Positions 34,164-43,459 of a stretch of 64,000 nt of DNA are shown here, piece after piece. A model generated the notes under the pieces. The model saw only the letters and a program-made list of their open reading frames with translations. It had not been told where the DNA came from and searched no databases. Source of the stretch: Sunxiuqinia sp965230765 (GTDB lineage: Bacteria > Bacteroidota > Bacteroidia > Bacteroidales > Prolixibacteraceae); assembly GCA_965230765.1 (NCBI GenBank), contig CBDDLR010000001.1, positions 2,294,001 through 2,358,000 of the forward strand. Direction: 5' to 3'. Positions within the stretch are counted from its first letter, which is position 1. The number at the start of each line of letters is the position of its first letter. Position numbers and translations under genes: made by a program.

Positions 34164-37142
34164 ATGGAGAATCTTGATAATATTACACTATCATCGATTT
34201 ATAAAAGACAGAAGAGCGATCGGGATATTTTTGAAGAGTTAATGCCAACAAAAATAAAGGAAGTTTTGTTGGTCGCGACATTGTACGACAGTTATTCAAT
34301 TGTTCGTGAAGGACAGTTTACAGATAAAATATTTGGCGAATTCCTTCAGTTAAACCTGTACGTGCACCCACGGTTTACCAGTGTAAATTCACAGGAAGAT
34401 GCACTTGAAATGATGAAGGTGCGAAACTTTGGACTGGTGATCATCATGGTTGGGGTTGACAAGGATATTCCAGTGAAAATGGCCGATGAGATACACAAAG
34501 TTAATGCAGATATTCCAATCCTTCTTCTTGTAAATAATAATGGTGATTTACGCTATTTCCAGGAAGCTGCTTTGCTTCTTGAATCCATCGACAGGGTGTT
34601 TGTTTGGAATGGCAACTCCAATGTTTTCCTTGCTATGGTTAAATATATTGAGGATAAAAAAAATATTGAAGCGGATATCAGAAATGGAAATGTACGAATG
34701 ATATTATTGGTGGAGGATTCTATTCAGTACTATTCCCGCTACTTGCCCATGCTTTACACGAATATAATGACCCAAACTCAAAATCTGGTTGAAGATGAGT
34801 CGAGTGATGAACTGCATATGATTTTGAAACTTAGGGCACGGCCAAAGGTAATTCTAGAAAGTACTTACGAGGGAGCAATAGAAAAACTGAATAAATACCG
34901 CGATTCACTTTTGTGTGTAATTTCTGATGTTCAGTTTTTCCGGAATGGGGTTGATGATCCTGAAGCAGGTGTTGAGTTGTTGAAACATGTGAAGAATGTG
35001 TTGCGTTTTCCTGTTCCGATTTTGTTGCAAAGCCATGATGTTAATAATGCAGCCCGTGCCCGTGAAATTGGGGCTGAGTTTATCAATAAGAATTCAGAAA
35101 GCCTTTCCCTTGACATTCATAATTTCATATACAAACGCCTTGGGTTTGGAAGTTTTGTTTTTAAGGATTTAAACGGAAACCCAATCATGGTAGCCCGTAA
35201 TTTGCATGAGTTTCAGGAAATGCTAAAAGTTGTTCCGGATGATGCCTTTAAATATCACGGGAAACGAAACTCTTTTTCAACCTGGTTGATGGCCAGAGGG
35301 GAGATCAATACGGCGGAACAGTTGCGACCATACAAATTTGAAGATTTTAGAAACGTAGAAGAGTTGCGTAATTTCTGCCTGGATGTGTTTGAAAAGGAAC
35401 GCATAAAACGTTTACGTGGACGTATCATTAACTTTGATCCAGACCTGGTAAGTAGCAACCGTTTTATTGTAAGAATGGGAAAAGGATCGCTTGGGGGTAA
35501 GGGCCGTGGTATGGCATTTATGAGTAATTTTATTGAAAACATCGACTTTAAAAAAATCATACCGAACTTAAATATTCGCATTCCTGCTACCAGTATTATT
35601 GGGGCAGTCGAGTTTGATAAATTTCTTGAGCAGAATGACTTATATGAAGTTATTTACAGCAATAATGACTACGAGCACATTAAATCCATGTTTCTGGAAT
35701 CTCAATTAAGCGATAGCTTGAAAGATCGCTTGATGAGCTATGTTGAGCGCATGAACAAGCCACTGGCTGTTCGTTCATCCGGTTTGTTTGAAGATTCATT
35801 GCTGCAGCCTTTCTCTGGTGTTTATGCCACATATTTGGTTCCCAATAACCATCCTGATGTGACTGTAAGGTTGCACCAGCTTGAAACAGCAATTAAATTG
35901 GTTTATGCAAGTATTTTTACCGAATCTGCACTTTCTTATTTCGATGCGGTAAACTATAAGATTGAGGAAGAAAAAATGGCTGTTATTATTCAGGAGGTAG
36001 TTGGCAACCACCGTAACGGACGTTTTTATCCATCTATAAGTGGGGTTGCTCAGTCGTTTAATTATTACCCTGTTGCATACATGGAACCCGAAGATGGCTT
36101 TGCAGTTGCAGCCGTCGGGTTAGGAATGTATGTTGTTGGTGGGGAAAACTCGTTTCGTTTCTGCCCGAAATATCCAAACATTAATCCGACCAATGTGCGG
36201 GATCAGGTTAGGGATTCACAGAAAGATTTCTATGCGTTAGACATGAGCGTTACTGATATCGACTTGATTAACGGGGGCGAAAACGCTGCGATTAAAAAGT
36301 TCCGGATAAAAGAGGCTGAAGGCGATGGTATCTTGCAGCATTGTGCTTCTGTTTATGACCGGGAAAATGATGACCTTGTTCCCGGAGTAGAATTGGATGG
36401 ACCTCGTGTGATTGATTTTGCAAATATTCTTAAGTATAACTATATACCATTGTCTGAAACCATTCATTTTTTACTCAGGCTTTTCCGCGATGCGATGGGC
36501 TCTCCTGTTGAAATGGAATTTGCGGTACATTTGGAGAAGGGCGAGTGTGATTTACCCACGTTTTATTTGCTGCAAATTAAGCCATTAATAAGGCGTGAAG
36601 AACAAATGCAAATCGATATAGGAAACATACACGATGAAAAAGTACTGCTATATGCCAAGCGTGGGATGGGAAATGGTATGGTTGATTCGATTTGCGATGT
36701 GGTTTATGTAGACCCGGGCAAGTTTGACAAGCTGAAAACACGTGAGATTGCCCGTGAAATAAATGAGATTAATAAAAAGCTTGATAAGGAAGGTCGCGAA
36801 TACATTCTGATTGGCCCCGGAAGATGGGGAACAAGGGATCAGTTCACGGGTATTCCGGTAACATGGGCTAAAATATCGCATGCCAGGGTGATTGTTGAAA
36901 TGGGCTTGCCTGATTTTCCACTGGATGGTTCGCTTGGTTCCCATTTTTTCCACAATGTAACTTCAATGAATGTGGGTTATTTCTCTGTACCACATAATTC
37001 GAGGGATGCCAGGATTGATATGTCTATTTTAGAGAAACAGGAATTGATTGAAGGGTTGACCTACGTAAAACATGTGCGGTTCAAAAATGCCCTGACGGTA
37101 TTGATGGATGGTAGAAAACGTGAGGCATTGATCAGGTTTTAG
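34164..37142 (+). CDS. PEP/pyruvate-binding (PPDK-N-like) protein with receiver-like domains
   Basis: A 992-aa cytosolic protein. Residues of about 25-150 and 175-335 each look like a CheY-type receiver fold (KIKEVLLVATLYDSYSIVREG; MILLVEDSIQYYSRYL ... LLCVISDVQFF ... FPVPILLQSHD). From about 430 comes an ATP-grasp domain of the PPDK/PEP-synthase kind: GKGSLGGKGRGMAF (loop from residue 439), RSSGLFEDSLLQPFSGVY (Arg537), then EMEFAVHLEKGE and LLQIKPLI. The phosphohistidine (TSHAA) and PEP-barrel domains of PPDK are absent; instead there is a unique C-terminus with GPGRWGTRDQFTGIPV. Start chosen at the ATG 34164, after the terminator. Role unknown; position after korAB hints at pyruvate/PEP control. 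Confidence 0.8.
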   Translation: MENLDNITLSSIYKRQKSDRDIFEELMPTKIKEVLLVATLYDSYSIVREGQFTDKIFGEFLQLNLYVHPRFTSVNSQEDALEMMKVRNFGLVIIMVGVDKDIPVKMADEIHKVNADIPILLLVNNNGDLRYFQEAALLLESIDRVFVWNGNSNVFLAMVKYIEDKKNIEADIRNGNVRMILLVEDSIQYYSRYLPMLYTNIMTQTQNLVEDESSDELHMILKLRARPKVILESTYEGAIEKLNKYRDSLLCVISDVQFFRNGVDDPEAGVELLKHVKNVLRFPVPILLQSHDVNNAARAREIGAEFINKNSESLSLDIHNFIYKRLGFGSFVFKDLNGNPIMVARNLHEFQEMLKVVPDDAFKYHGKRNSFSTWLMARGEINTAEQLRPYKFEDFRNVEELRNFCLDVFEKERIKRLRGRIINFDPDLVSSNRFIVRMGKGSLGGKGRGMAFMSNFIENIDFKKIIPNLNIRIPATSIIGAVEFDKFLEQNDLYEVIYSNNDYEHIKSMFLESQLSDSLKDRLMSYVERMNKPLAVRSSGLFEDSLLQPFSGVYATYLVPNNHPDVTVRLHQLETAIKLVYASIFTESALSYFDAVNYKIEEEKMAVIIQEVVGNHRNGRFYPSISGVAQSFNYYPVAYMEPEDGFAVAAVGLGMYVVGGENSFRFCPKYPNINPTNVRDQVRDSQKDFYALDMSVTDIDLINGGENAAIKKFRIKEAEGDGILQHCASVYDRENDDLVPGVELDGPRVIDFANILKYNYIPLSETIHFLLRLFRDAMGSPVEMEFAVHLEKGECDLPTFYLLQIKPLIRREEQMQIDIGNIHDEKVLLYAKRGMGNGMVDSICDVVYVDPGKFDKLKTREIAREINEINKKLDKEGREYILIGPGRWGTRDQFTGIPVTWAKISHARVIVEMGLPDFPLDGSLGSHFFHNVTSMNVGYFSVPHNSRDARIDMSILEKQELIEGLTYVKHVRFKNALTVLMDGRKREALIRF

Positions 37143-37241
37143 CGAACAAGCATTTTTCCTGAATTACAGGACGCCTATTTGTACTCATTTTTGTGAACAA
37201 GCAATAGTTTCTACTGTTTATCTTCCAAACCGAAATGAAGA

Positions 37242-38105
37242 ATGACAGAATTAAAAAATAATAGAGAACGATTGCCTCGGTGGATGAAATCACCGCTACC
37301 TAGTGGTGAGAATTATTCGAAAGTTAAGCGTTTAATTGCCGATCATAAATTAAATACCATTTGTACAAGTGGAAACTGTCCTAATAAAGGTGAATGTTGG
37401 AATGCAGGTACTGCAAGTTTTATGATATTGGGAGACAAATGCACCCGTAATTGTCGATTTTGCTATGTGAAAAATGCCATTCCCGATCCTGTTGATTGGG
37501 ATGAGCCTTTGCGCCTTGCAGAGACCATCAAAACACTGAATTTAAAGCATTGCGTGATAACATCGGTTGATCGGGATGACTTACCCGATGGCGGTGCCAG
37601 GTTTTGGGCGCACACCGTAAAAACCATCAAACAGTTAAATCCGCAAACTACAATTGAAACATTGATTCCTGATTTTAATGCACGCAAGGAATTGGTTAAG
37701 CAGGTTATTGATGCCAAACCCGAAGTAATTTCTCATAACCTGGAGACGGTAAGAAGTTTGACACCAAAAATAAGAAGCACTGCCAGGTACGATCGAAGTT
37801 TAAAGGTTATTGAATACATTTCTGAATCCGGTATTGTTGCCAAATCAGGAGTGATGCTGGGGCTTGGGGAAAAACCTGAAGAAGTGCTGGAAACAATGGA
37901 CGATTTAAAAAAGGCTGGTTGCAAAGTGTTAACGCTTGGGCAGTACCTTCAACCTGATCCGCACTTAATGCCAGTGGTTGAGTATATAAATCCTGAACAA
38001 TTTGAAACTTATAGAAAAGAAGCTTATAGTCGTGGTTTTCGGTATGTAGAAAGCAGTCCGCTTGTTCGGTCATCCTATCATGCAGAGCGCCATGTAAAAG
38101 CATAA
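37242..38105 (+). CDS. lipA: Lipoyl synthase
   Basis: Radical-SAM enzyme that inserts two sulfurs into octanoyl groups on lipoate-dependent proteins. Both clusters are visible: the auxiliary cluster Cys41, Cys46 and Cys52 (CTSGNCPNKGEC), and the SAM cluster Cys67, Cys71, Cys74 (CTRNCRFC). TSVDRDDLPDGG and the C-terminal RSSYHAE are present. Length 287 aa is normal. lipB is not adjacent. The reductase gene follows after 10 nt, so the two are probably cotranscribed; that protein could feed electrons to LipA through ferredoxin, which is inference. Confidence 0.97.
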   Translation: MTELKNNRERLPRWMKSPLPSGENYSKVKRLIADHKLNTICTSGNCPNKGECWNAGTASFMILGDKCTRNCRFCYVKNAIPDPVDWDEPLRLAETIKTLNLKHCVITSVDRDDLPDGGARFWAHTVKTIKQLNPQTTIETLIPDFNARKELVKQVIDAKPEVISHNLETVRSLTPKIRSTARYDRSLKVIEYISESGIVAKSGVMLGLGEKPEEVLETMDDLKKAGCKVLTLGQYLQPDPHLMPVVEYINPEQFETYRKEAYSRGFRYVESSPLVRSSYHAERHVKA

Positions 38106-38115
38106 ACATGAACCA

Positions 38116-38766
38116 ATGACAAATCAATCTCACAGGGTATTAGACATAGAACATTTGACACCCGAAACATTCGTGCTTCATATTGAACGCAAAGATTTTA
38201 TGTTTGAACCCGGACAGTATGTTGTTTTGCGTGATCCAGAAACAGGCGAAGGACGGGAATATTCTATTTACAGTTCCATTCTAGAAGATCGTTTATCGTT
38301 TTTAGTGCGTGAAGTGAAACGTGGCGATTTTAGCCGTTTTCTTAAAAATTTAAAATGGAATGATGAGTTGATTGTAGAGGGACCGAATGGCTTTTTTATT
38401 CTTGATGAAAAAAATAAGAATGGGACACCCGCACTTTTTATTGCTACAGGAACAGGCATATCACCCTTTTATTCCTTCGTGAAAAGTTTTCCGGATTTAA
38501 ACTACACAACACTCCATGGGGTTCACTTCGGAGATGAAGCTTATGGAAAAGAGGCTTTTCAGGAAGATCGTTATTGTTTGTGTACCTCACGCGTTGATGA
38601 GGGGGATTATTTTGGCCGTGTTAGCTACTACCTGAAACAGAATTCGGTTGACAAAGAAACTATTTGTTATCTCTGTGGCAATTCAGATATGATTGACGAA
38701 GTGACTACGATTTTAGAGAGTTACGGAATTGTACCTGAAAACATCAGAACAGAGGTGTTTTTTTAA
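38116..38766 (+). CDS. Ferredoxin-NADP reductase-like flavoprotein
   Basis: A 216-aa protein of the FNR fold. The FAD domain has FEPGQYVVLRD and REYSIYSS (the RxYS flavin motif), and the NAD(P) domain has LFIATGTGISPFYSFV and CYLCGNSDMIDEV; it ends EVFF, with an aromatic C-terminus near the flavin as in bacterial FNRs. It would move electrons between NADPH and ferredoxin or flavodoxin. It lies 10 nt after lipA. Its stop overlaps the stop of the convergent esterase-like gene by two bases. Confidence 0.85.
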   Translation: MTNQSHRVLDIEHLTPETFVLHIERKDFMFEPGQYVVLRDPETGEGREYSIYSSILEDRLSFLVREVKRGDFSRFLKNLKWNDELIVEGPNGFFILDEKNKNGTPALFIATGTGISPFYSFVKSFPDLNYTTLHGVHFGDEAYGKEAFQEDRYCLCTSRVDEGDYFGRVSYYLKQNSVDKETICYLCGNSDMIDEVTTILESYGIVPENIRTEVFF

Positions 38767-40034
38767 TTGTTTAGGTGCTTGTTGGCAAAACGGATGAAAT
38801 GCTTCCAGTCACCATGCGAAATTCCATATTTCCCCTTTCTGGTTATATAACTAATATCACCATCGATAGGCAGGTTTATCTCTGGCAGTTCGTTGATAGT
38901 AATGCCTTTTAATCCATACATTTCATAAACAGGAGAGGCATGTATGGCTGATAGGAACTCTCCTCGTGGGTCAGACCAGATATCATCTTTGGCACTGACG
39001 ATGAAGAGTGGGCGAGGAGCAATACTTGCAAGCAACATGTGTTGATCTACTGGTAGTTCGCTCTCCATCCCGGCATACTTTTTTAGGTTGTTACAAAACC
39101 AGTTTTGATTTTTGTAGGCAAGTTTTGCAACTGTGTCACCAAATTTTCTACGGGACAAAGCTGCCCCAAGGCATCCCGAATTAGAAGCGATGCACATTGC
39201 TACCCGTTCATCGATAGCGGTAGCCCACAGGGCAGCTTTTGCAAGCTTATCGTTTCCGAAAAGGATAATGTTTTTGCTGTCAATAAGTTGGGTGGTTTCG
39301 AAATAATCGATGGCCCTGGAGAGGCCCCATGACCATGCTGCCACTGAACCCCATTCATCTTTTGCAGGACTGATTTGACTATTTGAGTAAGCCAGCGGGT
39401 GTATTCCATCCGCATAATTATTTCTGTCAGGATCAATATCGCCATGGTAGATGGTCGCAATTCCATATCCTGCTTCAAGGATCATTTTAATCGGCCATTT
39501 TTCTGAGCTAACGCCCCTTGATTGTTCGGTTATTTGGTTATGTACAATCCCAAAAGATGGGTTGTCTGCCACCCAGGATTCAGTAAGCCGAATGCTTGGA
39601 TCTTCAGATACTGTATGGTTGCCATAATGGTTGTACCCTATAAAAACAGGTGTGGTTAAGTATTTCGCTGGTAAATAAATCAAGATATCAAAATGAACGA
39701 TCCGGTTGTTGTTCTCAAAAGTGAGTTCAACTTGACTTCGTTTACCCAAGCCGTCAAAAACCATTGTTTCTTTTTCAATTACCCGTGTTTTTTTTATGGG
39801 TAAAGGGATTGGCACTTCCCCGTATATTTCCTGTGCAAAAAGTTTTAAAATCTCAGGTTTGCGGATCTTCTCCCATTTCTTAATGTTTTTGATTTTTTTG
39901 CCCGACCTGCTTTTCAAAAGTGGAGGCAATTCGTAAGGAGGGATTTCATGTTCACTTTTTATGTGGTAATATGGTTGTGCAAGAATTGTGCCCCAAATCA
40001 GTAAAAGAGACAATAATGTTAGTAGCTTTTTCAT
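38763..40034 (-). CDS. CE15 glucuronoyl-esterase-like protein, catalytic residues changed
   Basis: A 423-aa exported protein (signal LLTLLSLLLIWGTILAQ). The alpha/beta-hydrolase body resembles bacterial CE15 glucuronoyl esterases: GYNHYGNHT, WSWGLSRAIDYFET, KAALWATAIDERVAM, SNSGCLGAALSRR, and SIAPRPLFIV. But the nucleophile elbow, usually GHSRLGK, reads GNDKLAK, with Asp262 at the place of the Ser. The C-terminal pattern usually GKH....DW reads GKYGISHGDW, so the expected His appears as Tyr403, though His407 is close. It may be a binding protein or have a different activity. Start set at the ATG 40034 in front of the signal peptide rather than at 40070, which would overlap the antiporter gene. 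Confidence 0.75.
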   Translation of the reverse strand: MKKLLTLLSLLLIWGTILAQPYYHIKSEHEIPPYELPPLLKSRSGKKIKNIKKWEKIRKPEILKLFAQEIYGEVPIPLPIKKTRVIEKETMVFDGLGKRSQVELTFENNNRIVHFDILIYLPAKYLTTPVFIGYNHYGNHTVSEDPSIRLTESWVADNPSFGIVHNQITEQSRGVSSEKWPIKMILEAGYGIATIYHGDIDPDRNNYADGIHPLAYSNSQISPAKDEWGSVAAWSWGLSRAIDYFETTQLIDSKNIILFGNDKLAKAALWATAIDERVAMCIASNSGCLGAALSRRKFGDTVAKLAYKNQNWFCNNLKKYAGMESELPVDQHMLLASIAPRPLFIVSAKDDIWSDPRGEFLSAIHASPVYEMYGLKGITINELPEINLPIDGDISYITRKGKYGISHGDWKHFIRFANKHLNN

Positions 40035-40041
40035 AGAACCT

Positions 40042-41256
40042 TTATTCACTTTCAACTTCAACCAATGCATCAGATCCTTCTGTTTTGTGTTTATGCGAAA
40101 TTAATGAAAACCCCATAATTAGACTCGAGAAAATGATTACAACCAGCAATGCACCGCTTTCAAATTCGGGTACGTGATAATCTTCAGGAATAGCGAAAAA
40201 TAACAGTACCGATATCAATCCGCGTGGTGCGATAAATATTTGTGGGCGGAGGTCTTTACGCTCAATACCTAAAAATAACAGGTAGCGCACTCCATAAAGG
40301 ATAAGCAGGAACAACAGGCTTATAGCCCAAACTTTCCAACTGGTTAAGGTGCTAATAGATAAACTAATTCCGAATGCAACAAAAAAGAATGTTCTTATTA
40401 GGAAGGATGATTCGATCGTGATCATTTTAAAATCTTTAAACAGAGCGTCGATCGATTCGGAATTGAGCCATTTTTTTAGTTGGCCAAACAGAAGAACCCG
40501 ATGGTTTCTTAACAACAAACCAAACATTAGTATAATTAACAGTGAAGACAAGTGAAGTAGTTTAGCAGCTGCATATAGCAAAACCAATACAGCCAGGAAA
40601 AGAAAAAATTTGGCATCAGATTTTATAAACTGAATGACGTAAGTGAGCAAATAGCTGAATACAATGGCCAATACCAGCGTTAGCATTATATTGCTACTTA
40701 AAGCCCAGGCAACGTCACTAAATCCGTTCGCATTAATATTTTCAATGAGCAAGTAGAAGTACATAATCCCCAAAATATCAGAGAATGTACTTTCGTAAAT
40801 CATAAATTCCTTTTTATGCTCGGCAAGGTTTACCACGCTGGGGATGATAATGGCGCTACTCATAATGGAAAAAGGAATGGCATAAATGAGTGCAGGCAAA
40901 AATTCAATGTTCTGAATAAATAATTGAATGATGAATGCAATTAAAACGCTTGATACAATAAGGGCAAGCAGTGCAATGGTGAATGATTTCCAGATGATTG
41001 GAAATTTTTTTCTCTCCAGTTCCAAATCCAATGCTGCTTCAAGGACAATCATGATAAGTCCTACAATGCCAAGTATTTCCAGTGTATTGAAATATTCTGG
41101 TTCTATTCCGTAGTGGTTTAATAAAACCTGAATTCCAAGCCCCGTAAAAATCAGCAACAATACACTGGGAACGTTTGTACGTTTTGCCAGCATGTTATAA
41201 AAGAACGAAACGATGACAATCACACACAAACTAATAACAAACAAATATGCACTCAT
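40042..41256 (-). CDS. Cation:proton antiporter, CPA1/NhaP-like
   Basis: A 404-aa inner-membrane protein with about 12 hydrophobic segments and no C-terminal TrkA domain. FSIMSSAIIIPSVVNL and ESTFSDILGIM correspond to the two ion-site regions of CPA-type exchangers (the latter with the ND/D-type acidic residue), and PRGLISVLLFFAIP is the usual late helix. It probably exchanges Na+ or K+ for H+, which would fit a Na+-cycling marine cell. The esterase-like gene begins 7 nt after its stop, although a shared function is not evident. Confidence 0.87.
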   Translation of the reverse strand: MSAYLFVISLCVIVIVSFFYNMLAKRTNVPSVLLLIFTGLGIQVLLNHYGIEPEYFNTLEILGIVGLIMIVLEAALDLELERKKFPIIWKSFTIALLALIVSSVLIAFIIQLFIQNIEFLPALIYAIPFSIMSSAIIIPSVVNLAEHKKEFMIYESTFSDILGIMYFYLLIENINANGFSDVAWALSSNIMLTLVLAIVFSYLLTYVIQFIKSDAKFFLFLAVLVLLYAAAKLLHLSSLLIILMFGLLLRNHRVLLFGQLKKWLNSESIDALFKDFKMITIESSFLIRTFFFVAFGISLSISTLTSWKVWAISLLFLLILYGVRYLLFLGIERKDLRPQIFIAPRGLISVLLFFAIPEDYHVPEFESGALLVVIIFSSLIMGFSLISHKHKTEGSDALVEVESE

Positions 41257-41329
41257 GATATTCTCCTTATGGAAGCCTAATATACGAATATCATTTAAAC
41301 TGAATAGATACTATTTGTAGCGTGTGCTT

Positions 41330-41775
41330 TTATTTGTTTAATCCGGGATGCGCGAATATACCTTTCTCTATACGTTCTATTGCTTTGTGTATTTCATACT
41401 GGCAGAACATATTTTTCATGCTTCCCATAACACGTTTCACCTTTTGGATCGTTTTGATAAAGCTCTTTTAAAATGGGTAGTGCTTATTGCGAACGAATTT
41501 GTCCTAATGTCCAAAATAGCTTTGTGGGTTTTTTCGTAAGCTGATTTATTTTCATCCTGATGAAAAGCAATCAATGCATCCTCTGCAGTTCCTGTATATT
41601 GTTGTTACGCAGTTTCAATGTGTTCTTTAACGCTTTGGCGAATTATATAATGGATTGCAGCAATTGAAATAAAGTACACAACACATAAACCTATTCCGAA
41701 TCGAATAATAATTTTCTTCACATTTGGTTTTTTGATTCGTAACGGAATAAGGCTGAAAAGTGTTGCAATCTAGTG
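41330..41775 (-). pseudogene. Decayed HEAT-like small membrane protein gene
   Basis: No frame is open, but the minus strand reads as one protein across three frames: first PLRIKKPNVKKIIIRFG with a membrane helix (GLCVVYFISIAAIHYII) up to a stop; next frame TAEDALIAFHQDENKSAYEKTHKAIL; next frame ALPILKELYQNDPKGETC; last CQYEIHKAIERIEKG, ending in a stop at 41330. The pieces follow the order of a HEAT-repeat-like protein I recall from Bacteroidota. At least three frameshifts and no usable start show that it is dead. Confidence 0.65.
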
Positions 41776-41781
41776 AATGTC

Positions 41782-42294
41782 CTAGTAATCCATTTCCCAA
41801 CGTTCACTTGGATCGCCTGGCAAGGAAACTTCTTTCACTGAAAACTTGAAAACGCGTGGTTTTACCAGACTCTCAAAATCAGCATATCTAAGCCTGATAA
41901 TTTCGGTGTGATTACCTGCATTGAACGCAATTTCTTCATCTTCGGCAAGCGATTCAGCTACAAATACATCCATATCGTACAAATTTCCGAATGGAGGCAT
42001 GGCCCCAAGTTCGCAATCAGGAAAAAGGTATTTGAATTCAGATTCTGTGGCTAAAACAACTTTGTGTTTTCCAAAAATATCCTGTAAAACACTAAAATCT
42101 ACTTTGTATGAAGCAGGTAAAACGGCCATTGTCATTTTGCCGTTGATTTTGATCATCACTGTTTTAGCAAACTCCTTTCCCGGAAGATGTGCAGATGCCG
42201 CAATTTCTTGCGAAGTGTAAGCACTGGAATGCTTAATGGTAACATACTTGATTCCATTTTCATCAAGGTATGCTTTTAACTTTTTAATTGGCAT
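41782..42294 (-). CDS. YbaK/EbsC-type aminoacyl-tRNA deacylase
   Basis: A 170-aa protein of the YbaK/ProX-domain family, which hydrolyses mischarged aminoacyl-tRNAs in trans. The Lys of the active site is in KEFAKTVMIKING, and the GAMPPFGN loop is the usual GxxPPFG motif. The exact specificity (Cys-tRNAPro, Ala-tRNAPro or other) cannot be assigned. Single gene, with a decayed HEAT-like gene directly downstream. Confidence 0.87.
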   Translation of the reverse strand: MPIKKLKAYLDENGIKYVTIKHSSAYTSQEIAASAHLPGKEFAKTVMIKINGKMTMAVLPASYKVDFSVLQDIFGKHKVVLATESEFKYLFPDCELGAMPPFGNLYDMDVFVAESLAEDEEIAFNAGNHTEIIRLRYADFESLVKPRVFKFSVKEVSLPGDPSERWEMDY

Positions 42295-42449
42295 GGCTCA
42301 TGGTTTTTAGTTAAAAAGTACAATGTGTCCGATAGTAAAATGAGTACAGATTTATTCCCTATATAGAATTGTACTTTCTTCAGCCAATAAAGTTTCAACT
42401 ACATATATTGTTGTGTAATCGTTTCTCAATGAAAATGTAAAAAGATTAC

Positions 42450-43007
42450 TTAGTCAACAGCCTCCTCAACCACCACGCTGTACATGCAATAACCTGATCC
42501 TTCAGATTCAACAAATTCTGGTGTTTTCATTCCTTTTCCAAGACAACCTTTAATTTCTATTTCCCCGGCAGTGAATTTTTTAGAGTAAACTGTAAAAACA
42601 CCTTTCATGGTTTCAAAAGAGGAATCTTTCCGGAGTACCTGCAGGTTGGTTTTTTCAAAACTGTCCAGCCAAACCGGGTTTACCGGGTATTTGTCTGCAT
42701 AAATTATATGCACGATTATATCTTTATTGGCGTAAAATGTGAAGCAGGTCTCATGTTCTTCATACATTTTGTCATTACCGGCTGTCATAATCAAGGTTTT
42801 GCCCTGAAGCGATTCGGGCACTTTTGAAAATTCATAATCCCTGTCGATGTATTGGTTGCCATCAACATGAAATCCGTTGTGTTTTATTTGATATGCTTTT
42901 CCAGATGCAGCTTTTAGGTCAGTTAGTTCAAATGGTTGAGCCTTGCAGCTTAAAGACGTTGATAATAAAATAATTGACATAATTGGAAGGATTAGTTTTT
43001 TTTTCAT
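42450..43007 (-). CDS. Exported protein with sugar-hydrolase-accessory-like beta domain
   Basis: A 185-aa secreted protein. The signal peptide (LILPIMSIILLSTSLSC) ends near a Cys, so it may be a lipoprotein, but the lipobox is imperfect. The mature part (DRDYEFSKVPESLQGKTLI, TFYANKDIIVHIIYAD, NPVWLDSFEKTN, GVFTVYSKKFTAGEIEIKG) resembles the beta domain found at the end of some polysaccharide lyases and rhamnosidase-type enzymes. Here it stands alone. I do not know its function. It starts 5 nt after the cupin gene's stop, so the two are likely cotranscribed. Confidence 0.6.
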   Translation of the reverse strand: MKKKLILPIMSIILLSTSLSCKAQPFELTDLKAASGKAYQIKHNGFHVDGNQYIDRDYEFSKVPESLQGKTLIMTAGNDKMYEEHETCFTFYANKDIIVHIIYADKYPVNPVWLDSFEKTNLQVLRKDSSFETMKGVFTVYSKKFTAGEIEIKGCLGKGMKTPEFVESEGSGYCMYSVVVEEAVD

Positions 43008-43012
43008 AATAG

Positions 43013-43459
43013 TTAGATTTTAATTTCACCTTCTCCTCGAAATCCATCATAAATATCGTAACCGGTTAAAGTTCCCTCTACAGCCTGAACAACCATATAA
43101 ACCATGGGATCTCCGGAGTCATTTCGCAACGTTCTACTACCATCGGGTGCTACCCTGACAATTGATCCTTCTTTAATCTCAAATACTTCTCCATCAACCT
43201 GGTACTTGCCATGTCCTTTCAGAAAAATGTATGTTTCTTCGTGTTTCTTGTGCTGATGTAAAAAGGAAATTGTCGTCTCTGGTGGTAGTTCCATAAACGA
43301 AATCTCCGATCCAGTCGAGTTCAGTGCTTCTCCGACAAATAGTTTGCTTTTTACTGTGTGCCCCAATTTCTTGTGGACGTACGAATGGTTTGATAATTGA
43401 TTAAGTGAACCAATATCGATGGCTTTATGGTTCTTACCTTCAGAAATTGTTTTAATCAT
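43013..43459 (-). CDS. Cupin-domain protein
   Basis: A 148-aa single-cupin protein. Motif 1 reads LHQHKKHEETYIFLKGHG, giving the His, His and Glu of a metal site; motif 2 (GSIVRVAPDGSRTLRNDSG) has Arg where the last His is common. That may weaken metal binding. No signal peptide. Function unknown; sugar isomerase-like or sensing roles are possible. It precedes the exported beta-domain protein on the same strand. Confidence 0.78.
   Translation of the reverse strand: MIKTISEGKNHKAIDIGSLNQLSNHSYVHKKLGHTVKSKLFVGEALNSTGSEISFMELPPETTISFLHQHKKHEETYIFLKGHGKYQVDGEVFEIKEGSIVRVAPDGSRTLRNDSGDPMVYMVVQAVEGTLTGYDIYDGFRGEGEIKI

Noticed and set aside
41348..41539. 63-aa plus-strand ORF
   Set aside because: Antisense of the decayed HEAT-like gene; no start context.
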